Positions 15,979 to 24,706 of a stretch of DNA of 64,000 nucleotides are shown here, one piece after another. The notes beneath the pieces were generated by a model. That model did no database searches and was not told where the DNA came from. It saw only the letters and a list, made by a program, of their open reading frames with translations. The stretch covers positions 93,100-157,099 of the forward strand of contig NZ_BMMX01000001.1 of the NCBI RefSeq assembly GCF_014646155.1, in the 5' to 3' direction. Source of the DNA: Mangrovihabitans endophyticus (GTDB lineage Bacteria; Actinomycetota; Actinomycetes; Mycobacteriales; Micromonosporaceae). Position numbers and translations under genes: made by a program. How positions within the stretch are numbered: position 1 is the stretch's first letter; each line of letters begins with the position of its first letter.

Positions 15979-16710
15979 ATGCAGCCCACCCACGCCGAGG
16001 TCGCCCGCACCCTCGCGGCCGGTCACCTGCCCGCCACGGCGCAGATAGCCTGCCGGGCCGGGCGGTTCCCGGTTCGGCACGTCACTGACACGCACGGGCG
16101 TGTGCTGCTGCTCACCCCGCGCGACGGCACCCTCGCCGCCGCCCTGACGCCGGTCGACGGTTCCGGCGACGTCGCGCTCGTGCTGGACATCGCCGACGTG
16201 CCGCCGACCACGGGCGGTCCGTCGACGGGCCGGGTGTACCTCGCCGGCTGGGCGGCCCGGCTCGACGGCGACCAGGCGCGCGCCGCAGCCCTCGACTACG
16301 CCGACGTCGACGCCGCTCCGGACCTGCTCGACGTCGGCGACACCCGGCTGCTGCATCGGATGCACGTCGCCGAGATCCGCTGCGACCGGGACGGCGAGAC
16401 GTTCCCCGTCGACCCGGACGAGTACGCCGCAGCCACCCCCGACCCGTTGCGCATCGTCGAGTTCGATCTGCTCGCCGACCTGGTGGGTCATCACCGGGCG
16501 GAGCTGGACGCGGCGGTGCGCCGGCACCTGGGCCCGGCCGCCCGTGCCGCAGCCGGCGACATCGTGCCGGTGCGTCTCGACCGGTACGGCGTGGTCCTGC
16601 GGCTGGGTGAACGGCTGGCGCGTCTGGCCTTCGCCCGGCCGGTGCGGGACCGGCACGACCTGGCACACCTGCTGCACCCGATGCTCTGCCCGCGCTGCGC
16701 CACCGACTGA
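15979..16710 (+). CDS. DUF2470 / haem iron utilisation-type protein (HugZ-like, split-barrel fold)
   Basis: The 243-residue protein starts at ATG 15979 with GGAGG at 15966-15970. Residues ~1-150 resemble the flavin-reductase-like split barrel of haem-degradation proteins. Residues ~155-240 form a DUF2470 domain (LADLVGHHRAELDAAVRRHLG, then GIVP-like DIVPVRLDRYGVVLRLG). DUF2470 is found at the C-terminus of HugZ-type haem-oxygenase proteins. The two iron boxes immediately upstream support a role in iron or haem use under IdeR repression. I have not confirmed haem ligands. It ends with a CPRC pair (residues ~236-239). Confidence 0.75.
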   Translation: MQPTHAEVARTLAAGHLPATAQIACRAGRFPVRHVTDTHGRVLLLTPRDGTLAAALTPVDGSGDVALVLDIADVPPTTGGPSTGRVYLAGWAARLDGDQARAAALDYADVDAAPDLLDVGDTRLLHRMHVAEIRCDRDGETFPVDPDEYAAATPDPLRIVEFDLLADLVGHHRAELDAAVRRHLGPAARAAAGDIVPVRLDRYGVVLRLGERLARLAFARPVRDRHDLAHLLHPMLCPRCATD

Positions 16711-16718
16711 TCGCCTCG

Positions 16719-16783
16719 GCGGCGCAGCGGCGGGGACGGCAGCGGCGGGGACGGCAGCGGCCGGGATCACGGCCGCCGGGGGA
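16719..16783. repeat. Short GGCAGCGGCGGGGAC repeats between convergent genes
   Basis: Two to three 15-nt GC-rich units (16727-16775) followed by an imperfect dyad (CGGCCGGGATCACGGCCG) fill the gap between the HugZ-like gene and the TetR gene. There is no T-run, so terminator function is only possible. Confidence 0.5.
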
Positions 16784-17383
16784 TCAAAGCTGCGGCAGAT
16801 CACCGGTCAGATAGTGCTGCACGCTGGGGCCGACCGCTCGGGTCAGCGCCTCGGCCGGCATGCTCGCCACCGGCTCAATCCGCAGCACGTACCGGACGAA
16901 CAGCAGGCCGGCGATCTGCGTGGCCGTCAGCGCGGACCGGATCGGCGCCTCCGCCGGATCCAGGCTCAACTCGGTCACCGCGCGGCGCAGCACCTGGGTG
17001 ACCACGAACTCGCGCATGAGGCGGGCGGTCCACTCGTTGGACAGCGCGGAGCGGAAGACAGCGAGGGCGGCCGCGCCCGCCGGGCTGTCCCAGATGCGCA
17101 GCACCAGCCCGACCAGGCGCACACCCGCCGACTCGCGCGGGCCGGCCAGCGCCTCGGGCAGCAGCTTCGACGGGTCGATCGGCATGTTCATGCTGGCCAG
17201 GAAGAGCTTGTCCTTGGTGCCGAAATAGTGGTGCACCAGCGCTGGATCCACCTCCGCGGCGCCCGCGATGGCGCGGATCGACGCCTTGTCGTATCCGCGC
17301 TCGGCGAACACGGCGCGGGCAGCGTGCAGGATGGACTGCCGGGTGTCCTGGTTACCCGGTCGCCGCCCGGTGCGCCGTACCAC
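16784..17383 (-). CDS. TetR-family transcription regulator
   Basis: The 199-residue protein has a typical TetR HTH at residues ~15-60 (RQSILHAARAVFAERGYDKASIRAIAGAAEVDPALVHHYFGTK), followed by a helical ligand domain. It is the last gene of a three-gene operon. Its GTG 17383 starts one base after the stop of the ABC-2 permease gene. A 30-bp palindrome in the promoter of the operon is the likely operator, so the exporter would be induced by its own substrate. Confidence 0.93.
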   Translation of the reverse strand: MVRRTGRRPGNQDTRQSILHAARAVFAERGYDKASIRAIAGAAEVDPALVHHYFGTKDKLFLASMNMPIDPSKLLPEALAGPRESAGVRLVGLVLRIWDSPAGAAALAVFRSALSNEWTARLMREFVVTQVLRRAVTELSLDPAEAPIRSALTATQIAGLLFVRYVLRIEPVASMPAEALTRAVGPSVQHYLTGDLPQL

Positions 17384-17384
17384 G

Positions 17385-18122
17385 TCAGCCCGTCCTTCGC
17401 CGTAACGTCGCCGCGGCCATGACCAGGGCGAGCACCGCCGCGCCAGCCACCACCAACAGGTCCCGCCACATCGTCATGGTGGGGTTTGGGTGAGCCCCGA
17501 CCTGCATCAGCGCCTCCACCGCGTAGGACAGCGGCAGCGCGTCGCTGACGCCCTGAAGCCATCCCGACATCTGCCCGCGGGGCACGAACAGCCCGCACAG
17601 CAAAAGCTGCGGCACGACCACCACCGGGAGAAACTGTACGGCCTGGAATTCGGTGTGTGCGAAGGCACTGCAGAACAAGCCGAGGGCGACCCCCAGCACC
17701 GCGTTGACCACCGCGATCACGACCACGATGCCGGCGCCGCCGTTGGTGGAGAGACCGAGCAGCCAGTACGCCGCACCGACCGCCACCGACGCCTGAACGG
17801 CCGCGGCGAGGCTGAAGGCCAGCCCGTACCCGAACAGCAGATCGAGCTTGGCCAGCGGGGTGGTGAGCAACCGTTCCAGCGTTCCAGTGGTGCGTTCGCG
17901 GAGCATCGCGATGCTGGTCACCAAGAACATGATCACGAAGGGGAACACCCCGAGCATGATCAGGGCGATCCGGTCGAAGGTGGGCCCGGCGTTGTCGTAC
18001 ATGAAATAGAGCAGCGAGAGCAACGCCGCCGGGACCACCAGCAGCAGGGCGACGGTACGGCGGTCGTGGCGCAACTGGCGCAGGATCCGTCCGGCCGTGG
18101 CCAGGGTGATGCGTACGCTCAT
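17385..18122 (-). CDS. ABC-2 type transporter permease
   Basis: The 245-residue protein starts at ATG 18122, overlapping the TGA of the ATPase gene (ATGA). It has six membrane segments and the ABC-2 pattern MLRERTTGTLERLLTTPLAKLDLLFGYGLAF. The region AVQFLPVVVVPQLLLCGLFVPRGQMSGWLQ is the usual C-terminal ABC-2 signature. Together with the upstream ATPase it forms a DrrAB-like exporter of drugs or lipids. The substrate is not known. Confidence 0.93.
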   Translation of the reverse strand: MSVRITLATAGRILRQLRHDRRTVALLLVVPAALLSLLYFMYDNAGPTFDRIALIMLGVFPFVIMFLVTSIAMLRERTTGTLERLLTTPLAKLDLLFGYGLAFSLAAAVQASVAVGAAYWLLGLSTNGGAGIVVVIAVVNAVLGVALGLFCSAFAHTEFQAVQFLPVVVVPQLLLCGLFVPRGQMSGWLQGVSDALPLSYAVEALMQVGAHPNPTMTMWRDLLVVAGAAVLALVMAAATLRRRTG

Positions 18123-18859
18123 CGGGTCGCCTCCTGCGGTGCGTGTTCGGTCTCCTGCTCGCGGATCATCTGCAGGAAGGCGGCTTCGAGGTCGTCGGTG
18201 GCGGTGGCTGCCCGGATCGCTGCCGGAGTGTCGTCGGCCACCAGCCGGCCCTCCCGGATCAGCAGCAGCCGGTCGCACCGTCCGGCCTCGTCCATGACGT
18301 GGCTGGAGACCAGCAATGTGGTTCCGGCGTCGGCGAGGTCGTGGAACTTCCCCCACAGGTCGGCCCGCAGCACCGGGTCCTGGCCCACCGTCGGCTCGTC
18401 CAGCACCAGCACCCCGGGCCGGCCGAGCATGGCGCAGGCCAGCGAGGCGCGGCTGCGCTGACCGCCGGACAGGTTGCCGACCAGTTGACTCGCGGCGGGC
18501 TTGAGGCCGACGTCGTCGATCGCTCGGCCCGCCTCGGCGGCGCCGAGGCCGTGCAGCGCCGCGAAGTAGCGCACGTTCTCCCGCACCGACAGATCCGCGT
18601 AGACGCTGGGTGCCTGAGTCACGTAGCCGACCGCGTGACGCAACTCCGCCGCGCCGGCCGCTCGGCCGAGCACGGTCACCGTGCCGGACACGACGATCTG
18701 CACGCCGACGACGGCGCGGATCAGGGTGGTCTTGCCGCTGCCGCTCGGCCCGAGCAGCCCGGCGACGCAACCGGCCGGCACCGCGCACGAGATGCCGTGC
18801 AGCACCCGCCGCCCGCCGCGGTCGACCACCAGGTCGCGAACCTGGATGGCGTCCTCCAT
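18119..18859 (-). CDS. ABC-2 type transporter ATP-binding protein
   Basis: About 246 residues from ATG 18859, which has GGGAGG 7 nt before it; ATG 18865 would leave only one base of spacing. Walker A GPSGSGKTT, signature LSGGQRSR and Walker B VLVLDEPTVGQD are intact. The H-loop region is VSSHVMDEAGRCD, typical of DrrA-like exporter ATPases. It is the first gene of the operon ATPase-permease-TetR. The longer open frame to 18934 crosses the promoter and operator and is not used. Confidence 0.92.
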   Translation of the reverse strand: MEDAIQVRDLVVDRGGRRVLHGISCAVPAGCVAGLLGPSGSGKTTLIRAVVGVQIVVSGTVTVLGRAAGAAELRHAVGYVTQAPSVYADLSVRENVRYFAALHGLGAAEAGRAIDDVGLKPAASQLVGNLSGGQRSRASLACAMLGRPGVLVLDEPTVGQDPVLRADLWGKFHDLADAGTTLLVSSHVMDEAGRCDRLLLIREGRLVADDTPAAIRAATATDDLEAAFLQMIREQETEHAPQEATR

Positions 18860-18929
18860 GGTCATCCCTCCCTCGGTGTGGCCCGCAGCCGCGGCTTCGC
18901 CCACGGATCCGGACGCGCACCCCGGAAAA

Positions 18930-18959
18930 CTCATCGTCTGTTGATTTCAACGCTAGATG
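18930..18959. promoter_or_regulatory. 30-bp palindrome overlapping the -10 of the ABC-2/TetR operon
   Basis: TCATC-N4-GTTGA-TT-TCAAC-N4-GATGA is symmetric in both outer and inner arms. ACGCTA at 18949-18954 reads TAGCGT on the minus strand, a -10 element inside the palindrome. This is the expected place for the operator of the TetR regulator encoded in the same operon. Confidence 0.65.
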
Positions 18960-19077
18960 AATTTCTCGTACGCGTCCATGGCAGCCGGTCCCGCGGCATG
19001 CCCCCTGTTTTGGCGCATGCTGAACGGGCCGTCGCGGCCCTGTTGGGCGTGGCGGCTCTGTTGGGCGTGGCGGCGGG

Positions 19078-21345
19078 TCAGAGGGAGAGGAGACGTTCCA
19101 GGAACTCGCGGTATGCGCCCATGGCCATCCGCATGCTCTCCGTGTCCGGAGTACGGGCATCCGGAGTCTCGTCGCCGGGGCCTTCGCCTCCCGGACCGGA
19201 GCCTGCGCTGGGCCTCTCGCTGCTGGGCCTCTCGCTGCTGGGCCTGTCGGCGCTGGGCCTGCCGCTGCTGGGCCTGCCGGAGCCGGGCCTGCCGGAGCCG
19301 GGCCTGCCGGAGCGGTGGTGCAACGGATCCAACTGGTCGCGTTCCGCCAGCAAGGACTGGGTGAGCTCGTCGACCGCGTCGGTCAGCAACTCGTGCGCCT
19401 TGGTCAGTGCGGTCACCGGATCGTCGACGAAGTCCGCCTTCACCTCGTGCCAGGCGGTGCGGTACCGCTTGACGGCGGCGTCGTCCCAGAACGCGATGAA
19501 CGTCTGGCCCACGTCGCCGGGGCGCATCGGCCGGTCCGGCCCCGCGGCGGTGCGCCTACCGGGGTCTTCCGCGGGCTCCTCGGTCACGGGAGCGTCGGCG
19601 CCCGCGTCAGCAGTCTTGTCGGCGGCGGCCGTGCCGGTGGGCGGCGCGGAGCGCGGTGCGGCATCCGCTGCCGGGTTGGTTGAGGAACCCGGCCACGGAG
19701 CTTCCGGTGCGGACACCGGGTAGCGGCCGGCGGCCGGCGGCGTCTGGTCGGCCAAGGTGGGCACGCCCGAGGTGGGCACCGATGCCCAGGCAGAGACGGC
19801 CGGAGCGCCCGACCGGCCGGATCCCGCCCTCGGGGATCCGGAGGCGTCCGGGGTGTTCGCGCGTGCACCGGCCGGTTGCGCAGGCGTACTCGCCACTTCC
19901 GCGGTCGGCATGTCCGGCTTCGCCATATCCGATTCAGTCATCTCCGCCTTCGGGTTCTCCGCCTTCGGGTCCGCCGTGTCCCGGATCGCCATCTTCCGGG
20001 ACACCTGTTCCGCCGACGCCGAATCCGAGGATTCCGCCGTCGTCGATGCCGGATTCGGGGACGCCGGAGGGGCAGGTGCCGGATGCGGGGAGGCCGGATG
20101 CGGGGAGGCCGAAGGCGGGGAGGCCGGATGGGGAGACGCCGGGGTTGGGGATGCCGCCTTCGGGGGCTCCGCGTTGGGGTCCGCCTGATGAGGGACGGAC
20201 GGCTCGAATGCGAACGGCGCCTTGCCGGCCAGGCCGCCGTCGGCGAGGCGCCCGTTGCCCGGGGCCTCGGTGGCCGGGCTCGGGCCGGGCTGTGTGCCCC
20301 CGGGCTGTGTGCCTCCGGGCTGTGTGCCTCCGGGCTGTGTGGCCCCGGGCTGTGTGGCCCCGGGCTGTGCGCTCCCGGGCTGTGCCGGGGTGGGCCGTGC
20401 CGGGCCGGTCTGCGATGGACTGGTCTGCGATGGACTGGTCTGCGATGAGTTCGGCTCGGCCGGGCCGAACTGGCGGGTGCCTGCCTGGGCGGACGGTGCC
20501 CAAGGCGAGCCCGTCGGCGCCGCCGCGTCCCGTTGCGCGCCGGGCGGTGGCAGGCTCGTTCGGGGCGTCGCCTTCTGCGGGCCGGATGGTTGCGGGCCGG
20601 ATGGTTCCGGCCGGGACGGCTGGGGTCCGCTCGGGGTGCCTGCTCTCGGTGCGCCACGGCCCGGTGCGCCAGCCGGCCCGCCAACGGAGCCAGGCCCGCC
20701 CGAGCCAGGGCCGCCCGAGCCAGGGCCGCCCGAGCCAGGGCCGCCCGAGCTGGGACCTGCGGGTGTGGGACCTGCCGAGGTCGCTCCGGCCGAGCCCGGC
20801 CGATCCGTTGCCGGGCCATCCGACGAGGCCGAGCCACCCGACGATGCCGGCCTGGACTGGGCTGGCGCGGACTGGGCTGGCGCGGACTGTGCTGGCGCGG
20901 GCTCAGGATCCGGGCTCGGGAGGGCGAACGGCGAGGGCGCTCCCGGACCGCCGAGGGGGAAGGAGAGCGAACCACCGCCCCCGGGAGTCGGGCCGACCGG
21001 GCGGAACGAACCCTGCGAGGGGGACGCTTCCGCGGGGAAAGCGGTGCCCCCGGAGGCGCCCACGCCGCCGGGGGTGAACAGCGAGCCGGGGGTGGCCGCG
21101 TCCGTACCGGCCGTCTCGCCTGCCAGCCGGGCCGCCGCCGCGGCCTGCGTCGAGCCGGAGTGAGAGGTCATCGGATCGAATGGCGACCGGTCGATCGGCA
21201 GGCGCTCCGACACGTGCCGGTCCGCGTCGTCCCGGTCTGCCGCGTCCTCGTCGGCGAGGTGCTGCGACGGCATCCCGTGGCTGTGCCAGAACCTGGCCAG
21301 CCCGCGGGATTGACGGGCGTCTTCGGTATTGGGCGTCGGCTCCAT
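19078..21345 (-). CDS. Large Pro/Ser/Gly/Ala-rich disordered protein with a C-terminal helical domain
   Basis: About 755 residues from ATG 21345, with GGGAG 8 nt upstream. Residues ~1-60 are charged. Residues ~60-570 are low complexity with many tandem repeats (GSGGP, QPGGT, HPASP, SQTSP, APAQS). Near the C-terminus the pattern TFIAFWDDAAVKRYRTAWHEV, ADFVDDPVTALTKAHELL and finally AYREFLERLLSL resembles a domain found at the end of many actinobacterial proteins (W-x-x-I/V-x-x-x-F-V-D-D-P ... Y-R-x-F-x-x-R-L-L-S). Here a GRPSSGRPS repeat separates its two halves. No signal peptide or membrane segment is seen. Function is unknown. Confidence 0.75.
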   Translation of the reverse strand: MEPTPNTEDARQSRGLARFWHSHGMPSQHLADEDAADRDDADRHVSERLPIDRSPFDPMTSHSGSTQAAAAARLAGETAGTDAATPGSLFTPGGVGASGGTAFPAEASPSQGSFRPVGPTPGGGGSLSFPLGGPGAPSPFALPSPDPEPAPAQSAPAQSAPAQSRPASSGGSASSDGPATDRPGSAGATSAGPTPAGPSSGGPGSGGPGSGGPGSGGPGSVGGPAGAPGRGAPRAGTPSGPQPSRPEPSGPQPSGPQKATPRTSLPPPGAQRDAAAPTGSPWAPSAQAGTRQFGPAEPNSSQTSPSQTSPSQTGPARPTPAQPGSAQPGATQPGATQPGGTQPGGTQPGGTQPGPSPATEAPGNGRLADGGLAGKAPFAFEPSVPHQADPNAEPPKAASPTPASPHPASPPSASPHPASPHPAPAPPASPNPASTTAESSDSASAEQVSRKMAIRDTADPKAENPKAEMTESDMAKPDMPTAEVASTPAQPAGARANTPDASGSPRAGSGRSGAPAVSAWASVPTSGVPTLADQTPPAAGRYPVSAPEAPWPGSSTNPAADAAPRSAPPTGTAAADKTADAGADAPVTEEPAEDPGRRTAAGPDRPMRPGDVGQTFIAFWDDAAVKRYRTAWHEVKADFVDDPVTALTKAHELLTDAVDELTQSLLAERDQLDPLHHRSGRPGSGRPGSGRPSSGRPSADRPSSERPSSERPSAGSGPGGEGPGDETPDARTPDTESMRMAMGAYREFLERLLSL
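19200..19312 (-). repeat. 15-nt tandem repeats encoding SGRPG/SSERP in the disordered protein
   Basis: About seven units of the type CTGGGCCTSYCGSWG (plus strand) encode 5-residue Gly/Ser-Arg-Pro repeats that split the C-terminal domain of the protein. Confidence 0.85.
20285..20400 (-). repeat. 15-nt tandem repeats encoding QPGGT/QPGAT in the disordered protein
   Basis: The CCGGGCTGTGTGCCT-type unit recurs about seven times, encoding TQPGG/TQPGA. Further repeat blocks lie near 20090-20130 and 20690-20750. Confidence 0.85.
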
Positions 21346-21578
21346 GATCCGGGCTCCCGTCGGAGGGGTACGCACCTGTGGCGACGTGCGGCTGGCGAAG
21401 CGTGCGACGGCGGTGTGCCGCCGCAGGGTCACCGAGGGTGGCGCAGCGCCTGACGACCGTACCGTCTGATGCGTCCGCACACATCCCCCTGTGCGTAACC
21501 CATGCCCGGATGGTGGGTTGTCCACAGGCTCGCGAAGCCGCCCCCACGGGCTCGGGAGGGCTGAGAGAGAATGTCGGC

Positions 21579-21953
21579 GTGTCCACTCCTGACCTTGAGA
21601 CCCGGCTGGATCCGGCCATCGCGGCGCGGTTGAAACGCAACGCCGACGGGCTGGTCGCCGCGATCGTGCGCGAGCACGGCAGCGGCGACGTGCTGATGAT
21701 GGCGTGGATGGACGATGAGGCGTTGCATCGCACCTTGACCACGGGCCTGGCGACGTACTGGTCGCGCAGCCGCCGCGAGCTCTGGGTGAAGGGCGCGACG
21801 TCCGGCCACTACCAGCATGTGCGTCATGTGGCGCTGGACTGCGACGGCGATGCCGTGCTGGTCACCGTCGAGCAGGACGGCGCCGCCTGCCACACCGGCA
21901 CGCACACCTGCTTCACCGATGAGCTGTCGCTGACCCCCGGAGGTGACCGATGA
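21579..21953 (+). CDS. hisI: Phosphoribosyl-AMP cyclohydrolase HisI
   Basis: HisI opens the purine ring of PR-AMP in histidine synthesis. The 124-residue protein starts at GTG 21579 ([12 protein letters not shown]). The metal-site pattern [26 protein letters not shown] contains the DxDGD aspartates and both zinc cysteines. It lies far from the hisH-hisF block but directly before trpE, and its stop overlaps the trpE ATG (ATGA), so it probably heads the trp operon. This hisI-trpE linkage is common in actinobacteria. The open frame upstream to 21378 has no features of a protein. Confidence 0.95.
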   Translation: MSTPDLETRLDPAIAARLKRNADGLVAAIVREHGSGDVLMMAWMDDEALHRTLTTGLATYWSRSRRELWVKGATSGHYQHVRHVALDCDGDAVLVTVEQDGAACHTGTHTCFTDELSLTPGGDR

Positions 21954-23491
21954 CCAGCGGGGCCGTGACGCCCAGCGAGGCCGACTTCGTCGCTCAGCGT
22001 CGCCGGGTGGTGCCGGTGGTCCGCCGGCTGCTCGCCGATGGCGAGACCCCGGTCGGGGTCTACACGAAACTCGCCGGTGGGCCGGGCACGTTTCTGCTGG
22101 AGTCCGCCGAGCAGGGGGCCGGGCCGTCCGGGGCCGCCTGGTCGCGCTATTCGTTCGTCGGCGTGCGCAGCGCCGCCACGCTCGTCGCGCGCGACGGCCA
22201 GGCGCACTGGCTGGGCACCCCGCCCGTCGGCGTGCCCGATGGCGGGGACCCGGTGACCGCGCTGCGGGAGACGGTCGCCGCGCTCACCTCGCCGGCGCAT
22301 GGCGAGGCCGCCGGGGAGATGCCGCCGCTGACCGGCGGGATGGTCGGCTATCTGGCGTACGACCTGGTGCGGCGGTTCGAGCGGCTGCCCGCCTCGGCGG
22401 CTGACGATGTGCCGCTGCCGGAGCTGGGCATGATGCTGGCCACCGACCTGGTGGTGCTGGACCACTACGACGGCTCCGCGATCCTGGTGGCCAACGCCGT
22501 GCTCGCCGAGGACGCGGACGACGGCGCCCGGCGCGCGGCCTACCACCACGCCGTGGGCCGGCTCGACGCGATGACCACCGCGCTGTCCCGGCCCACCCCA
22601 CCGATGATCTCCACTGTGGAGCGTGCGGCGCCCGGAGAGGTGGTCAGCCGCACCCCTGCGGGGGAATATCAGAAGGCGGTGGAGCAGGCCAAGGAGGCGA
22701 TCCGGGCGGGCGAATGCTTCCAGATCGTGGTGGCCCAGCGGTTCGAGCGCGCCACCGACGCCAACCCGCTCGACGTCTACCGGGTGCTTCGGGCCACCAA
22801 CCCCAGCCCGTACATGTACCTTCTGCGCTTCGACGATTTCGACATCGTCGGGTCGTCGCCGGAGGCGCATCTGAAGGTGTCCGCCGACGCCGACGGGGTG
22901 CGCCGCGCGCTGCTGCACCCGATTGCCGGCACGCGGTGGCGCGGCACCACCCCGGAGCAGGACAACGCGCTGGCCGCCGAGTTGCTGGCCGATCCCAAGG
23001 AACGTGCCGAGCACGTGATGCTCGTCGACCTGGGCCGCAACGATCTGGGCCGGGTGTGCCGGGCCGGGTCGGTCGAGGTGCCGGACTTCGCGCGCATCGA
23101 GCGATACAGCCACGTCATGCACATCGTGTCCACGGTTGTCGGCGAGTTGCGGGACGACCGGTCCGCGTTCGATGCGCTGGCCGCCACCTTCCCGGCGGGC
23201 ACGCTGTCCGGCGCGCCCAAGGTGCGTGCCATGGAGATCATCGAGGAGCTGGAGCCGACGCGGCGTGGCCTGCACGGCGGGACGGTCGGCTACTTCGGGT
23301 TCGCCGGTGGCATGGACATGGCGATCGCCATCCGGACCGCGCTGATGCGTCACGGAACGGCGTACGTGGGTGCCGGCGCGGGCATCGTCGCGGACTCCGA
23401 CCCCGCGGCGGAGGAGCAGGAGACCCGCAACAAGGCCGCCGCCGTGCTGGCTGCGATCGCGGCCGCGGAGACCCTGCGCGCGGCTCGGTGA
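21950..23491 (+). CDS. trpE: Anthranilate synthase component I TrpE
   Basis: TrpE converts chorismate and ammonia to anthranilate. The 513-residue protein has the tryptophan feedback-binding LLES motif at residues 49-52, the chorismate site PIAGTRWRG, the metal/catalytic segment [12 protein letters not shown] and the end motif [21 protein letters not shown]. It overlaps hisI by 4 nt and the next gene by 1 nt (TGATG). The glutaminase partner TrpG is not in this window. Feedback inhibition by tryptophan is inferred from the intact LLES motif. Confidence 0.97.
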   Translation: MTSGAVTPSEADFVAQRRRVVPVVRRLLADGETPVGVYTKLAGGPGTFLLESAEQGAGPSGAAWSRYSFVGVRSAATLVARDGQAHWLGTPPVGVPDGGDPVTALRETVAALTSPAHGEAAGEMPPLTGGMVGYLAYDLVRRFERLPASAADDVPLPELGMMLATDLVVLDHYDGSAILVANAVLAEDADDGARRAAYHHAVGRLDAMTTALSRPTPPMISTVERAAPGEVVSRTPAGEYQKAVEQAKEAIRAGECFQIVVAQRFERATDANPLDVYRVLRATNPSPYMYLLRFDDFDIVGSSPEAHLKVSADADGVRRALLHPIAGTRWRGTTPEQDNALAAELLADPKERAEHVMLVDLGRNDLGRVCRAGSVEVPDFARIERYSHVMHIVSTVVGELRDDRSAFDALAATFPAGTLSGAPKVRAMEIIEELEPTRRGLHGGTVGYFGFAGGMDMAIAIRTALMRHGTAYVGAGAGIVADSDPAAEEQETRNKAAAVLAAIAAAETLRAAR

Positions 23492-24144
23492 TGAGGGCGG
23501 GCGTGCCGGGGGAGCGCAGGCCGTTCCTGACGGCCCTGGTGGCGTGCCTTGCCGGGGCCGGTCTGGTGGCGTACGGCTCGACGCGCACCTGGTCGCTCGT
23601 GGTGGTGGAACGACCGGGGCTGACCGATCTGCGGACCGCCACCACCGGAGCGGCCGCCTACCCGTGGCTGATCGGTCTCGCGCTGGTCGCGCTGGCCGGG
23701 GCCGGCGCGCTGCCGGCCACCCGCGGTGTGGTGCGGCGTGGCCTGGGCGTGCTGGTGGCCTCGTGCGGTGCCGCGAGTGCGGCCGGGGCGGTGGTCGCCC
23801 GCGCCGGCATGCACGCCGGCGCGGCCGGTGCGGGAGCGGTTGCGTGGCCGGTGGTGTGCGTGGCCGGTGGTCTGCTGGTGGCGGCCGGTGGTCTGGCGGC
23901 GGCGTGGCGTGGGCACCGGTGGCCGTCCATGGGGTCGCGGTACGAGCGTCGCCCAGCCGGTCGCTCCGCCGGTCGCCCATCGGGTCGCCCAGCCGGTCGC
24001 GTCGCCCCGGGCGCCGGTGAGGCCGGTGGCCGGGGGGACGCTCAGGCGGCCGGTGCGCGCGTGTCGCGGCCGTCGGCGGGGCCGGTGGACACCAGGGCGG
24101 CCTGGGATGCGCTGGATCGCGGCGACGACCCGACCGACACCTGA
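23491..24144 (+). CDS. Trp-operon-associated membrane protein (TIGR02234 / Trp_oprn_chp family)
   Basis: A 217-residue protein whose ATG shares a base with the trpE stop. It has four hydrophobic segments within residues ~10-150 and the family-like sequence LVAYGSTRTWSLVVVERPGLTDL before the second one. The C-terminal third is a polar tail with RPAGRSAGRPSGRPAGR, again a short repeat. A membrane protein at this place is a standard member of actinobacterial trp operons; its function is unknown. The tail overlaps a small gene on the opposite strand. Confidence 0.88.
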   Translation: MRAGVPGERRPFLTALVACLAGAGLVAYGSTRTWSLVVVERPGLTDLRTATTGAAAYPWLIGLALVALAGAGALPATRGVVRRGLGVLVASCGAASAAGAVVARAGMHAGAAGAGAVAWPVVCVAGGLLVAAGGLAAAWRGHRWPSMGSRYERRPAGRSAGRPSGRPAGRVAPGAGEAGGRGDAQAAGARVSRPSAGPVDTRAAWDALDRGDDPTDT

Positions 24145-24383
24145 CCGTCTCCGCCGCGCGCGTGGCCCGGCCCGCTGACCAGCAGCGCGCGGACGAACTG
24201 GTCCATGTCGTCGCGTGCCCGCGCCCGTGCCCGGTTGGCCTGGACGGCGTCCCAGGCGTTGCCGCGCGCGGTGACAATCCGGCCGTCCGGATGCAGCGCG
24301 CGCTCGACACCCGTGACGAGGTCGGCGGCGGCGCGGACGGTGGCGCACACACCGGCGACAAATCCGCGGGGCGACGTGCTCAT
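24042..24383 (-). CDS. Small hypothetical protein antisense to the trp operon gap
   Basis: About 113 residues from ATG 24383, with GGAGAG 6-7 nt before the start. The first 70 residues look coding (RGFVAGVCATVRAAADLVTGVERALHPDGRIVTARGNAW, then a basic helix RARARARDDMDQFVRALLV). The last 40 are low complexity and overlap the end of the trp membrane-protein gene. It interrupts the trp operon on the opposite strand and so forces trpC to have its own promoter. I do not recognise a family. Confidence 0.55.
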   Translation of the reverse strand: MSTSPRGFVAGVCATVRAAADLVTGVERALHPDGRIVTARGNAWDAVQANRARARARDDMDQFVRALLVSGPGHARGGDGQVSVGSSPRSSASQAALVSTGPADGRDTRAPAA

Positions 24384-24706
24384 GCGGGGGCTCTCCTTCC
24401 GGCTGCGGGCGGGGCAGGCGCTCGTGCGAGTGGACCGCTGACCAGTCTGCCCGCGTCCGATGATGACCGAGACGTGTTTCCGCACCGTGAAGTCATCGTC
24501 ACACCGCCGCTGGGCTGGGTGGATGCGTCACTCCCCAGTCGCTCGTCGGCGACCGGGCAAACGCGAATGTGATCGACGTGACAGGATGTCCCGAGGCGGC
24601 GCATTATGCCCCAGGCCACGGCACACGCCGCCGCACCCCGGCCGGTCGTCGATGCCACCGGCCACCTAGCATCGGGCGGAAGACACCCGGAGAGGGGAGT
24701 CATTAC
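24384..24706. other. 323-nt region between the small antisense gene and trpC
   Basis: It contains the divergent promoters for the small minus-strand gene and for trpC. A TAGCAT -10 candidate lies at 24667-24672 and a strong AGAGGGGAG ribosome binding site at 24691-24699. I looked for a Trp-rich leader peptide or attenuator and found none. Confidence 0.6.
24667..24672 (+). promoter_or_regulatory. Candidate -10 element of the trpC-trpB-trpA transcript
   Basis: TAGCAT fits the TANNNT pattern and would start transcription near 24680, 27 nt before the trpC GTG. No clear -35 is visible. Confidence 0.4.

Noticed and set aside
19200..20750. Regular repeats that could suggest a CRISPR array
   Set aside because: Units of 15 nt lie head to tail without spacers, keep one reading frame and encode short peptide repeats; no cas genes are nearby.
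24384..24706. Tryptophan attenuator or T-box before trpC
   Set aside because: No leader peptide with Trp codons, no terminator with T-run and no T-box motif are seen.
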